64,000 bases of DNA from Pseudomonas zanjanensis (GTDB lineage Bacteria > Pseudomonadota > Gammaproteobacteria > Pseudomonadales > Pseudomonadaceae), in NCBI RefSeq assembly GCF_014268745.2, contig NZ_JABWRB020000001.1:2914001-2978000 (forward strand), read 5' to 3'. Below, one piece after another: positions 35,546 through 45,861 of this stretch. Positions within the stretch are counted from its first letter, which is position 1. Every line of letters starts with the position of its first letter. A program made the position numbers and the translations under genes. A model generated the notes under the pieces. It saw only the letters and a list, made by a program, of their open reading frames with translations. It had not been told where the DNA came from and ran no database searches.

Positions 35546-36451
35546 ATGCAAGCCGAATTGATTGTCGATGCACGCAATGCTGTCGGGGAAAGCCCGGTGT
35601 GGGTCCCCGAGGAAAACTCGCTGTACTGGGTGAACATCCCCAACGGTGGCCTGCAGCGCTGGAACGCCAGCAGCGGAAAAGTCCAAGGCTGGGAAGCGCC
35701 CGAAATGCTCGCCTGCATCGCCCGCCACCAGGACGGCGGCTGGATCGCGGGTATGGAAAGCGGTTTCTTTCGCCTGCACCCCCATGACGACGGCAGCCTC
35801 GACAGCGAACTCTGTGCAAGCGTCGAACACAGCCGCACCGACATGCGCCTCAACGATGGCCGTTGCGACCGCCAGGGCCGTTTCTGGGCCGGCAGCATGG
35901 TGCTGAACATGGGCGCCAACGCCGACGAAGGCCGGATGTACCGTTATGACGCTGGGCAACGCAGCCCGGTGGAGGCGCAACTGAGTGGGTTCATCGTGCC
36001 CAACGGGCTGGGTTTCAGCCCGGACGGCCGGACGATGTACCTCTCCGATTCTCACCCGCTGATCCAACAGATCTGGGCCTTCGACTACGACATCGACAGC
36101 GGCACCCCGTCCAACCGCCGGCTGTTCGTCGACATGATGCCGTTGGCCGGCCGCCCGGATGGCGCGGCGGTGGACGCCGACGGTTGCTACTGGATCTGCG
36201 CCAACGACGCTGGGTTGATTCACCGTTTCACCCCGGACGGACGTCTCGACCGTTCGCTGGAAGTGCCGGTGAAAAAACCGACCATGTGCGCCTTTGGCGG
36301 CAGCCAGCTGGACACCCTCTTCGTCACCTCGATTCGTCCGGGTGACGACAACGAACCGCAATCCCTGGCCGGTGGCGTGTTCGCGCTGAACCCCGGCGTC
36401 AAGGGCCTGGCTGAACCTGCGTTCGGAGGATGGAAACACTCCACGAACTGA
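35546..36451 (+). CDS. SMP-30/gluconolactonase-type lactonase
   Basis: A 301-residue six-bladed propeller metal-dependent lactonase. Metal and substrate residues typical of the family are visible: the Glu in GESPVWVPEE, Asn in RLNDGRCDRQGRFW, Asn in VPNGLGFSPDG and Asp in YLSDSH. Behind udh it most likely opens the aldaro-1,5-lactone (the role called UxuL). AAGGAA precedes the ATG at 35546. No aldarate dehydratase is in this window, so later steps must lie elsewhere. Confidence 0.88.
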   Translation: MQAELIVDARNAVGESPVWVPEENSLYWVNIPNGGLQRWNASSGKVQGWEAPEMLACIARHQDGGWIAGMESGFFRLHPHDDGSLDSELCASVEHSRTDMRLNDGRCDRQGRFWAGSMVLNMGANADEGRMYRYDAGQRSPVEAQLSGFIVPNGLGFSPDGRTMYLSDSHPLIQQIWAFDYDIDSGTPSNRRLFVDMMPLAGRPDGAAVDADGCYWICANDAGLIHRFTPDGRLDRSLEVPVKKPTMCAFGGSQLDTLFVTSIRPGDDNEPQSLAGGVFALNPGVKGLAEPAFGGWKHSTN

Positions 36452-36507
36452 TCTGCTTTGCCGCTTCACATCGATAGACATAAAAACAACAACACTGGAG
36501 ATTGACC

Positions 36508-37476
36508 ATGAATTTCAAACGCACACTTCTGATCGCGGCCTTGCCCCTGGCCTTCCTGGCCCAGGCGGCACACGCTCTGGACATCAAGATCGCCGACATC
36601 CACCCCAAGGGCTACCCGACCGTGGTCGCTGAGGAGTCCATGGGTAAAACCCTGGAAGCCGAGAGCAAAGGCGAACTGAAGTTCAAGTACTTCCCGGGCG
36701 GCGTACTGGGTTCCGAAAAAGAAGTCATCGAGCAGATGCAAGCCGGCGCGATCCAGATGTCTCGCGTCAGCCTGGGCATCGTCGGCCCTGTGGTGCCGGA
36801 CGTGAACGTCTTCAACATGCCGTTCATCTTCCGCGACCAGGCCCACATGCGCGCCGTGATCGACGGTGAAGTCGGCGATGCAATCCTCGACCGCATCACC
36901 AACTCCGAGTTCGGCCTGGTGGCCCTGGCGTGGATGGATGGCGGCACGCGCAACCTCTACACGAAGAAGCCGGTGCGCAAGATCGAAGACCTCAAGGGCA
37001 TGAAGATTCGCGTCCAAGGCAACCCGATGTTCATCGAGACCTTCAACGCCATGGGCGCCAACGGCATCGCGATGGACACCGGCGAGATCTTCAGCGCCTT
37101 GCAGACCGGCGTGATCGACGGTGCCGAAAACAACCCGCCGACCATGCTCGAGCATAACCACTACCAGAACGCCAAGTTCTACAGCTTGACCGGTCACCTG
37201 ATCCTGCCTGAGCCGATCGTGATGTCGAAAATCACTTGGAACAAGCTCACCCCAGAGCAGCAGGACATGGTGAAGAAAGCCGCCAAGGCTGCCCAGGCTG
37301 AAGAGCGCGTGCTGTGGGACAAGAAGTCCGCCGCCAGTGAAGAAAAACTCAAGGCCGCCGGCGTCGAGTTCATCACCGTCGACAAGAAACCCTTCTATGA
37401 CGCCACTGCGCCAATCCGGGCCAAATACGGTGCGCCGTACGCCGACCTGATCAAGCGCATCGAAGCTGTCCAGTAA
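36508..37476 (+). CDS. TRAP transporter substrate-binding protein (DctP-type)
   Basis: A 322-residue periplasmic binding protein: signal peptide KRTLLIAALPLAFLAQAAHA (cleavage near residue 22), then DIKIADIHPKGYPTVVAEESMG and the family signature ALQTGVIDGAENNPPT. It captures a carboxylate, here most likely a uronate. The ATG at 36508 has TGGAG ahead. The permease genes follow directly. Confidence 0.93.
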   Translation: MNFKRTLLIAALPLAFLAQAAHALDIKIADIHPKGYPTVVAEESMGKTLEAESKGELKFKYFPGGVLGSEKEVIEQMQAGAIQMSRVSLGIVGPVVPDVNVFNMPFIFRDQAHMRAVIDGEVGDAILDRITNSEFGLVALAWMDGGTRNLYTKKPVRKIEDLKGMKIRVQGNPMFIETFNAMGANGIAMDTGEIFSALQTGVIDGAENNPPTMLEHNHYQNAKFYSLTGHLILPEPIVMSKITWNKLTPEQQDMVKKAAKAAQAEERVLWDKKSAASEEKLKAAGVEFITVDKKPFYDATAPIRAKYGAPYADLIKRIEAVQ

Positions 37477-37552
37477 GGCCTCTTAATCTGTACTCATGAA
37501 ACGGCTGGGCGCGCCTGCGGTTAAGAGGCGCGCCCAGTTACGGTGGAACCCG

Positions 37553-38080
37553 ATGAAGAATTTGCTGCTGCGTATCAACGACAAGATTTACATGACTTGC
37601 ATCTGGGTGGCCGGCCTTTCTGTCCTCGCCGTTGCGCTGATGATTCCGTGGGGGGTGTTTGCCCGTTACGTGCTCGGCTCAGGCTCGAGCTGGCCGGAGC
37701 CCACCGCCATTCTGCTGATGATCGTCTTCACCTTCATCGGTGCCGCCGCCAGTTACCGCTCCGGCTCGCACATGGCCGTGGACATGGTCACCAGCCGCCT
37801 GCCACCTCACTTGAAAAACGCAGCGTCGATTTTCTCCCAGCTGCTGATGGCGGCCGTGTGCATTTTCATGACTATCTGGGGCACCAAGCTGTGCATGACC
37901 ACCTGGAATCAATTCATGAGCGCCATCCCTACCCTGCGCGTCGGCATCACGTACATGCCGATCCCGGTCGGTGGTTTCCTGACCCTGATTTTTGTCCTGG
38001 AAAAACTCTTGCTGGGTGATCAAAGCCAGCGTCGGGTCGTGCAGTTCGACCTGGTTGAAGAAAACGAAGGTGCCGCTTAA
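37553..38080 (+). CDS. TRAP transporter small permease (DctQ-type)
   Basis: A 175-residue protein with four hydrophobic segments and the DctQ features WVAGLSVLAVALMIPWGVFARYVLG and SYRSGSHMAVDMVTSRLP. The ATG at 37553 fits the family length; the open frame upstream is not conserved-looking. Its stop overlaps the next start as TAATG, so the two permease subunits are coupled. Confidence 0.9.
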   Translation: MKNLLLRINDKIYMTCIWVAGLSVLAVALMIPWGVFARYVLGSGSSWPEPTAILLMIVFTFIGAAASYRSGSHMAVDMVTSRLPPHLKNAASIFSQLLMAAVCIFMTIWGTKLCMTTWNQFMSAIPTLRVGITYMPIPVGGFLTLIFVLEKLLLGDQSQRRVVQFDLVEENEGAA

Positions 38081-39360
38081 TGGACGCTCTGATTCTGCTG
38101 GGCAGTTTTTTGTTGTTGATCCTGATCGGCATGCCAGTCGCCTACGCGCTGGGCGCTGCCGCCCTGATCGGGGCGTGGTGGATCGATATCCCGTTCCAGG
38201 CCATGATGATTCAGATAACGGGCGGGGTGAACAAATTCTCGCTGCTGGCCATTCCGTTCTTCGTGCTGGCCGGTGCGATCATGGCCGAGGGCGGCATGTC
38301 CCGCCGACTGGTGGCGTTCGCCAGCGTGCTGGTAGGTTTCGTGCGCGGTGGCCTGTCCTTGGTCAACCTCGTGGCCTCGAGTTTCTTTGGCGCGATCTCC
38401 GGTTCCTCGGTGGCCGATACCGCCTCGGTCGGCTCGGTGCTGATCCCGGAAATGACACGCCGGGGCTACCCGCGTGAATACGCCACCGCCGTCACCGTCA
38501 GTGGTTCGGTACAAGCGCTGCTGACACCGCCCAGCCACAACGCGGTGCTGTACTCCCTTGCCGCCGGCGGCACCGTCTCCATCGGTTCGCTGTTCATGGC
38601 CGGCATCGTCCCCGGCATCATGATGAACCTCTGCCTGATGGCGCTGTGCCTGGTTTTCGCGAAAAAGCGCAATTACCCCAAGGGCGAAGTGATTCCGCTC
38701 AAACAAGCGTTGAAGATCTGCAAGGAAGCCATGTGGGGCATGATGACCTTGTTCATCATCCTTGGCGGCATTCTCTCGGGTGTGTTCACCGCCACTGAAT
38801 CGGCCGCCATTGCCGTGGTGTGGGCGTTCTTCGTCACCATGTGCATCTATCGCGACTACAAGTGGAGCGAGTTGCCGAAACTGATGCACCGTACGGTGCG
38901 CACCATCTCCATCGTGATGATCCTGATCGGCTTCGCCGCCAGCTTCGGCTACATCATGACGCTGATGGAAATCCCGGCGAAGATCACCACCGCGTTCCTG
39001 ACCCTGTCGGACAACCGCTACGTGATCCTGATGTGCATCAACGTGATGTTGCTGCTGTTGGGCACCGTGATGGACATGGCGCCGCTGATCCTGATCCTGA
39101 CGCCGATCCTGATGCCAGTGATCGTCGGCATCGGCGTGGACCCGGTGCAGTTCGGCATGATCATGCTGGTGAACCTGGGTATCGGCCTGATCACGCCACC
39201 GGTGGGCGCGGTGTTGTTCGTCGGTTCCGCCATCGGCAAGGTCAGCATCGAAAGCACGGTCAAGGCCCTGCTGCCGTTCTACGCCATGCTGTTCCTGGTG
39301 CTGCTGCTGGTGACCTACGTGCCTGCCATTTCGCTGTGGTTGCCGCATTTGGTGTTGTAG
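38080..39360 (+). CDS. TRAP transporter large permease (DctM-type)
   Basis: A 426-residue ion-coupled permease with about twelve membrane segments. Family stretches include IPFFVLAGAIMAEGGMSRRLV, ISGSSVADTASVGSVLIPEM and LGIGLITPPVGAVLFVGSAI. It completes the DctPQM uptake system; sodium coupling is usual for the family. Confidence 0.93.
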   Translation: MDALILLGSFLLLILIGMPVAYALGAAALIGAWWIDIPFQAMMIQITGGVNKFSLLAIPFFVLAGAIMAEGGMSRRLVAFASVLVGFVRGGLSLVNLVASSFFGAISGSSVADTASVGSVLIPEMTRRGYPREYATAVTVSGSVQALLTPPSHNAVLYSLAAGGTVSIGSLFMAGIVPGIMMNLCLMALCLVFAKKRNYPKGEVIPLKQALKICKEAMWGMMTLFIILGGILSGVFTATESAAIAVVWAFFVTMCIYRDYKWSELPKLMHRTVRTISIVMILIGFAASFGYIMTLMEIPAKITTAFLTLSDNRYVILMCINVMLLLLGTVMDMAPLILILTPILMPVIVGIGVDPVQFGMIMLVNLGIGLITPPVGAVLFVGSAIGKVSIESTVKALLPFYAMLFLVLLLVTYVPAISLWLPHLVL

Positions 39361-39383
39361 CCCTGTAGGCGCGCAAGCCCCCT

Positions 39384-39486
39384 TGTGGCGAGGGAGCTTG
39401 CTCCCGCTGGACTGCGCAGCAGGCCCACCCGGTTTGAACTCGGGCGTCTGCTCCGCAGCCGAACGGGAGCAAGCTCCCTCGCCACA
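39384..39486. repeat. REP doublet
   Basis: Inverted pair of the TGTGGCGAGGGAGCTTGCTC type between the large permease and the epimerase genes, followed by three short imperfect copies of CTATCTGCCC (about 39490-39540). Confidence 0.88.
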
Positions 39487-39558
39487 AAAGCTATCTGCCC
39501 TTCCCAAAAAAGCTATCTGCCCGTCCTATATCTGCCCTTCCCAATAGACGCGACCACC

Positions 39559-40428
39559 ATGACGCAGCCCCTTCTCCACCTCGAAGACGAACTGACCCGC
39601 CTGACCCTGGCCCCGCACCTGGGCGCCAGCCTCGTTGAATGGACATTGCGCAGCACCGGCGCTCCCCTGCTACGCCCGCCCGCGCCGCACGCACTGGAAA
39701 ACGGCCTGCCAGGCAAACTCGGCTGCTTCCCGTTGATCCCGTGGTCGAATCGGATCGCCCAAGGCGGTTTCGATTGCCCTGGCGGCTGGCTCGCCCTGGA
39801 AGCCAACAGCCCCAACGATCCGTTTCCGATCCATGGCAGTGCCTGGCAGCAACCGTGGCAAGTGACAGAGCACAGCGCCCAGGAAGCCTTGTTGCAACTC
39901 GACAGCCAAACCCCATTTGCCTATTGCGCCAGCCTGCGGATCCGCCTCAGCGGCGGCCAATTGCAAATGGCGTTGCATGTGACGCATTTGGCCGAGCAGG
40001 CCGCCTGGCACGGGCTGGGTTTGCATCCGTATTTCCCGCGCACAAGCGGTACCCGTCTGCAAACCGGTGCCAGCGAAGTGTGGATGTGCGACGCCTCGAA
40101 ACTGCCAACGGAATTGAGGGGCGTTCCCTCGGAGTGGGATTTCCAGCAGTCCCGGTTACTGCCGGACACCCTTGTCGACAACGGCTTCGGTGGCTGGGAT
40201 GGGCAGTGCCTGATCCAACAACCGGACCTGGGTTATGAACTGGAATGCCGTGCCAGCGGCAGCGAATTTTTCCTGCTGTACTGTCCAGTGGGTTTGGATT
40301 TCTTCTGCATCGAACCGGTCAGTCATCCGGTCAATGCCCACCACCTGCCAGGACGGCCGGGGTTGCGTTTGCTTGAGCAAGGACAATCGGTGGTGTTGGG
40401 GTTTTCGATGCAGTGCCGAACGTTGTAA
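39559..40428 (+). CDS. Aldose 1-epimerase family protein
   Basis: A 289-residue mutarotase-fold enzyme. Motifs are LTLAPHLGASLVEW, PLIPWSNRIAQGGF (Arg/Asn site), HGLGLHPYF with a catalytic-type His and FFCIEPVSHPVNAHH with the Glu near the end. It would interconvert uronate or hexose anomers, which suits its place after the TRAP genes because Udh uses one cyclic form. The ATG at 39559 is preceded by no strong ribosome site. Confidence 0.88.
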   Translation: MTQPLLHLEDELTRLTLAPHLGASLVEWTLRSTGAPLLRPPAPHALENGLPGKLGCFPLIPWSNRIAQGGFDCPGGWLALEANSPNDPFPIHGSAWQQPWQVTEHSAQEALLQLDSQTPFAYCASLRIRLSGGQLQMALHVTHLAEQAAWHGLGLHPYFPRTSGTRLQTGASEVWMCDASKLPTELRGVPSEWDFQQSRLLPDTLVDNGFGGWDGQCLIQQPDLGYELECRASGSEFFLLYCPVGLDFFCIEPVSHPVNAHHLPGRPGLRLLEQGQSVVLGFSMQCRTL

Positions 40429-40470
40429 ACATCACGCGATCCCTGTGGTTAGGCGGATCACATCGCCCCC

Positions 40471-40575
40471 TGTGGCGAGGGAGCTTGCTCCCGCTCGGCT
40501 GCGAAGCAGACGCCGTGGGTCAAGACCGTATGGGCCTGCTTCGCTGTCCAGCGGGAGCAAGCTCCCTCGCCACAA
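40471..40575. repeat. REP doublet
   Basis: Inverted pair of the TGTGGCGAGGGAGCTTGCTC type between the convergent epimerase and TSUP genes. Confidence 0.88.
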
Positions 40576-40604
40576 AGGCAATGTGCAATCCTGATTCGTC
40601 GTCG

Positions 40605-41405
40605 CTAAGCCCGCACCAACATGAACAGCGCCACCGTCAGGCACACCCCGGCAAACCCCACCTGCAACGCCCGGGCCGGGACCTGGGTCGACAATCGCCG
40701 CCCGAGCACCATCCCAGCAATACTCGCCGCAATGAACACCGCACCGACCCGGTCGATGCTCACGCCGGCATGAAACGCGCCCACCACGCCAATCAGCGAA
40801 ATCAGGCTGATGACCATCAAGGACGTCGCGACGATCCCGCGCATCTGCACGTCAGTCAGTTGCTTGAACGCCGGCACGATCAGGAAGCCGCCGCCCACGC
40901 CCAGTAGCCCCGAGACCATGCCTGTCACTGCCCCCAATGCCGACAGCGTAGCTGTGCAGCGGGCGGTCCAGGCCAGGCGCCCGGTCTGGCGGTCGAGCAT
41001 GCAATTCTTCTGGCCCCAACTGGCGGCACCGTGATCGCTGGGCCCCGCTTGCGGCGTTTCCCGGCGCAACATGCGCGCCGCCACCAGCACCATCAACAGG
41101 CTGAACAGGATCATCAGGATTTTTTCCGAAAGCTGGTGGGCAAGGTAGATGCCCAGCGGCGAAAACACCGCACCCAGCAGCGCAATCAGCAATGCCGCCC
41201 GATAGCGCACCAGCCCATGACGCAGCCCATCGATGGCCCCCACCGCCGCGGCGCTGCCCACCGCGAACAACGCCACCGGCGCGGCCTGGGTCATGCTCCA
41301 GCCCAACCCCAACACCAATGCTGGCACCGCCAGGATGCCGCCGCCCGCGCCCGTCAGGCCAAGGACCAGGCCCATGACCACACCAAAAAAACTTGCCAGT
41401 AACAT
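40605..41405 (-). CDS. TSUP-family (TauE/SafE) membrane transporter
   Basis: A 266-residue inner-membrane protein with about eight hydrophobic segments and the internal duplication of the family: GLTGAGGGILAVPALVLGLG near the start and GLLGVGGGFLIVPAFKQL in the second half. TSUP proteins move sulfite, thiosulfate or sulfoacids. It is divergent from a persulfide-dioxygenase-like gene, with an inverted repeat between them, so a role in sulfur export during sulfide or thiol oxidation is likely. Confidence 0.9.
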   Translation of the reverse strand: MLLASFFGVVMGLVLGLTGAGGGILAVPALVLGLGWSMTQAAPVALFAVGSAAAVGAIDGLRHGLVRYRAALLIALLGAVFSPLGIYLAHQLSEKILMILFSLLMVLVAARMLRRETPQAGPSDHGAASWGQKNCMLDRQTGRLAWTARCTATLSALGAVTGMVSGLLGVGGGFLIVPAFKQLTDVQMRGIVATSLMVISLISLIGVVGAFHAGVSIDRVGAVFIAASIAGMVLGRRLSTQVPARALQVGFAGVCLTVALFMLVRA

Positions 41406-41492
41406 TCAGGTTCTCTCAAGCCGCGCACACCTGTTGGCAGGTGCGATCGCATTTGCAGGACGCCTTGGCCCTCACTAAGCTGCGGACCATAA

Positions 41493-41516
41493 GTTGTAAA
41501 CCTCAAGGTTTGCAAC
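41493..41516. promoter_or_regulatory. Inverted repeat between TSUP and metallo-beta-lactamase genes
   Basis: GTTGTAAACCT and AGGTTTGCAAC are 11-base arms with one mismatch around CA. The position between two divergent sulfur genes suits a shared operator, for example for a persulfide-sensing ArsR-type repressor. No regulator gene is adjacent. Confidence 0.45.
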
Positions 41517-41541
41517 AAATGCCATTTATCCAAGATAAAGA

Positions 41542-41566
41542 GGTGGCGAGGGAGCTTGCTCCCGCT
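41542..41566. repeat. Single REP
   Basis: One copy of the GTGGCGAGGGAGCTTGCTCC type, lying in the probable 5' untranslated region of the following hydrolase gene, 66 bp before its ATG. Confidence 0.8.
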
Positions 41567-41631
41567 GGGCCGGTCCGACGCCTCGGGCGTAGCAGCCCCC
41601 TCATGAGTTCTTCCCGCATAGGTTCGCTGTC

Positions 41632-42495
41632 ATGCCCGCGCAGATCCAAAGTTTTCTCGACCCCGCCTCCAAGACCTTTACTTACGTCGTGTACGAACAC
41701 GACGGCGGGCACTGCGCGGTGGTCGATCCGGTGCTCGACTACGACCCGGCTTCAGGCCGTAGCGGCACCGTGCAGGCCAATCGGGTAATCGCGTTCGTGC
41801 GTGAACATCGGTTGACGGTGCAATGGCTGCTGGAAACCCACGCCCACGCCGATCACCTGTCCGCCGCGCCTTATCTGCGTCGGGAACTGGGCGGCAAGAT
41901 TGCCATTGGCGAGTCCATCGGCCAGGTGCAGAACGTGTTCAAGGCCCTGTTCAACCTGGAGCCGCAATTCGCCGTCGACGGTTCGCAATTCGACCACCTG
42001 TTCGCGGCCGACGAGTCCTTCCTGATCGGCAACCTCAAGGCCACCGCGCTGCACGTGCCCGGCCACACCCCGGCGGACATGGCCTACCTGATCGATGGCG
42101 ACGTGATATTGGTGGGCGACACGCTGTTCATGCCCGACGTGGGCACCGCCCGTTGCGACTTTCCCGGTGGCAACGCCCGTCAGCTTTACGCCTCGATCCG
42201 CAAGCTGCTGGCCTTCCCCGCGGGCGTGCGGCTGTATGTGTGTCATGACTATCCACCGGAGGAGCGGGAGCCCCAGTGCGTGAGTACCGTGGGTGAACAG
42301 CGCCAGCACAATATTCATGTCCGCGATGGGGTTGATGAAGCCGCGTTCGTGGCCATGCGTACCCAGCGCGACAAGACGCTGGGCATGCCAACCCTGCTGC
42401 TGCCAGCGATTCAGGTGAATGTGCGCGCCGGACACCTGCCACCGGCCGAGGGCAATGGCGTGACTTATCTGAAGATTCCGATCAACCAGCTCTAA
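41632..42495 (+). CDS. MBL-fold hydrolase, persulfide-dioxygenase-like
   Basis: A 287-residue metallo-beta-lactamase-fold protein. The metal motif reads THAHADHLSAA, with later ligands in VPGHTPADMAY, VGDTLFMPDVGTARCDFPGG and CHDYPPEE. The DVGTARCDFPGG segment is typical of ETHE1/Blh-type persulfide dioxygenases rather than glyoxalase II. It would oxidise glutathione persulfide to sulfite, which the divergent TSUP protein could export. No rhodanese domain is fused. Confidence 0.87.
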   Translation: MPAQIQSFLDPASKTFTYVVYEHDGGHCAVVDPVLDYDPASGRSGTVQANRVIAFVREHRLTVQWLLETHAHADHLSAAPYLRRELGGKIAIGESIGQVQNVFKALFNLEPQFAVDGSQFDHLFAADESFLIGNLKATALHVPGHTPADMAYLIDGDVILVGDTLFMPDVGTARCDFPGGNARQLYASIRKLLAFPAGVRLYVCHDYPPEEREPQCVSTVGEQRQHNIHVRDGVDEAAFVAMRTQRDKTLGMPTLLLPAIQVNVRAGHLPPAEGNGVTYLKIPINQL

Positions 42496-42512
42496 GGTCG
42501 CCACCTATCCAA

Positions 42513-42880
42513 TGTGGGAGCGAGCCTGCTCGCGATAGCGGTGGGTCTGCTTACATCAGAGCTGAATATGCCGACGCCTTCGCGAGCAGGCTCGCTCCCA
42601 CAGGGTTCAGCGGTGATCGCAGAACTCGACCAACAATACAATCCGGTGTGGGAGCGAGCCTGCTCGCGATGGCGGTGGGTCAGCTTGCAGCGATATTGAA
42701 TGTGCCGCCGTCATCGCGGGCAAGCCTTGCTCCCACAAGAATTGGCGGCGGTCGCAGTACCCGGCAACACCACAAATCCAATGTGGGAGCGAGCCTGCTC
42801 GCGATGGCGGTGGGTCAGGCAACAATGAGCCGTCAGAAATCCACAACTGTAGGAGCTGCCGAAGGCTGCGATCCTTTGAT
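42513..42880. repeat. REP array with about 135-bp period, plus a second repeat type
   Basis: Forward REPs start at 42513, 42647 and 42782, with inverted partners near 42580 and 42711. A different repeat, GTAGGAGCTGCCGAAGGCTG, fills 42849-42880 and touches the end of bkdR. The 387-bp gap holds nothing else. Confidence 0.85.
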
Positions 42881-42882
42881 GT

Positions 42883-43371
42883 TCAGGTACCCAAGGTCAA
42901 CCCATTGGCCGGCAACGGTAGCGCGGTCTTGTAGCGCACCTGCTTGAGGGCAAAGCTGGAGCGGATGTTCGCCACGCCCGGGACCTTGGTCAAAAAGTCC
43001 ATCATGAACCGCTCCAACGACTGGATCGTCGGCACCAGCACGCGGATCAGGTAATCCGGGTCGCCGGCCATCAGGTAACACTCCATCACCTCCGGCCGGT
43101 CGGAAATCGCTTCCTCAAAGTGCTGCAGCGCCTCTTCCACCTGCTTCTCCAGGCTCACATGGATGAACACGTTGACGTGCAACCCCAACAAGTCGGCATC
43201 CAGCAGCGTGACCTGCTCGCGGATCACCCCCAGTTCTTCCATGGCCCGGACGCGGTTGAAGCACGGCGTAGGTGACAGGTTGACCGAACGGGCGAGATCG
43301 GCGTTGGTGATGCGGGCGTTTTCCTGAAGGCTGTTCAGAATGCCGATGTCGGTGCGATCCAATTTACGCAT
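42883..43371 (-). CDS. bkdR: Lrp/AsnC-family regulator BkdR
   Basis: A 162-residue Lrp-type regulator: N-terminal helix-turn-helix ([40 protein letters not shown]) and C-terminal RAM effector domain ([38 protein letters not shown]). It is divergent from bkdA1, the fixed arrangement in Pseudomonas, where BkdR with branched-chain amino acids activates the bkd operon. The intergenic region is 194 bp and AT-rich. Confidence 0.93.
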   Translation of the reverse strand: MRKLDRTDIGILNSLQENARITNADLARSVNLSPTPCFNRVRAMEELGVIREQVTLLDADLLGLHVNVFIHVSLEKQVEEALQHFEEAISDRPEVMECYLMAGDPDYLIRVLVPTIQSLERFMMDFLTKVPGVANIRSSFALKQVRYKTALPLPANGLTLGT

Positions 43372-43559
43372 GAGACAAATAGTCCTGTTTTTTATCGTTG
43401 TGCAGATTTTTTATCTGCAAATGATCTGAACAGCAAGCGAACAGAGAAAAATATTCTTCTTCGTCGAGCCTATGATTGTTGTAGGACAATTTCCCACCTA
43501 CCCAGGGAAATTCGTCAGCTAGCGCGCCCACTACAAGAAATTCACAAGATCGAGCGTAG

Positions 43560-44801
<1,242 letters not shown>

Positions 44802-44802
44802 C

Positions 44803-45861
44803 ATGAACGATCACAACAACAATATTGCGTTGGACACCGCCATGACCACTACCACCATGACCATGATCCAGGCCCTGCGCTCGGCCATGGACGTGATGCT
44901 CGAGCGCGACGACAACGTCGTGGTGTTCGGCCAGGACGTCGGTTACTTCGGCGGCGTGTTCCGCTGCACCGAAGGCCTGCAGAACAAGTACGGCACCTCG
45001 CGGGTATTCGACGCACCGATTTCCGAAAGCGGCATCGTCGGCGTGGCAGTGGGCATGGGCGCCTATGGGCTGCGGCCGGTGGCCGAAATCCAGTTCGCCG
45101 ACTACGTCTACCCGGCGTCGGACCAGATCATTTCCGAAGCGGCGCGCCTGCGCTATCGCTCGGCCGGCGAGTTCACCGCGCCGATGACCCTGCGCATGCC
45201 CTGCGGCGGTGGTATCTATGGCGGCCAGACCCACAGCCAGAGCATCGAGGCGATGTTCACCCAGGTCTGCGGCCTGCGCACCGTGATGCCGTCCAACCCC
45301 TACGACGCCAAGGGCCTGCTGATCGCTTCCATCGAAAACGATGACCCGGTGATCTTCCTCGAACCCAAGCGCCTGTATAACGGCCCGTTCGACGGCCACC
45401 ACGACCGTCCGGTAACACCGTGGTCCAAGCATCCGCAGGCACAAGTGCCGGACGGTTACTACACCGTGCCGCTGGACGTCGCCGCCATCACCCGTCCGGG
45501 CAAGGACGTGACCATCCTCACCTACGGCACCACGGTCTACGTTTCCCAGGTCGCCGCCGAGGAGACCGGCATCGACGCCGAAGTCATCGACCTGCGCAGC
45601 CTCTGGCCGCTGGACCTGGAGACCATCGTCAAGTCGGTGAAGAAAACCGGCCGCTGCGTGGTGGTCCACGAAGCCACCCGCACCTGCGGTTTCGGCGCCG
45701 AGCTGGTGTCGCTGGTGCAAGAACATTGCTTCCACCACCTGGAAGCGCCCATCGAGCGTGTCACCGGTTGGGACACCCCCTACCCGCACGCGCAGGAGTG
45801 GGCGTATTTCCCAGGGCCGTCCCGTGTGGGCGCGGCGTTGAAACGGGTCATGGAGGTCTGA
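44803..45861 (+). CDS. bkdA2: Branched-chain 2-keto acid dehydrogenase E1 beta
   Basis: A 352-residue transketolase-like E1 beta subunit. Features are MTMIQALRSAMDVMLERDDNVVVFGQDVGYFGGVFRCTEGL, the ThDP-contact Glu in APISESGIVGVAVGMGAYG and the C-terminal VVHEATRTCGFGAEL. It starts one base after bkdA1 ends and runs straight into bkdB. Confidence 0.97.
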   Translation: MNDHNNNIALDTAMTTTTMTMIQALRSAMDVMLERDDNVVVFGQDVGYFGGVFRCTEGLQNKYGTSRVFDAPISESGIVGVAVGMGAYGLRPVAEIQFADYVYPASDQIISEAARLRYRSAGEFTAPMTLRMPCGGGIYGGQTHSQSIEAMFTQVCGLRTVMPSNPYDAKGLLIASIENDDPVIFLEPKRLYNGPFDGHHDRPVTPWSKHPQAQVPDGYYTVPLDVAAITRPGKDVTILTYGTTVYVSQVAAEETGIDAEVIDLRSLWPLDLETIVKSVKKTGRCVVVHEATRTCGFGAELVSLVQEHCFHHLEAPIERVTGWDTPYPHAQEWAYFPGPSRVGAALKRVMEV

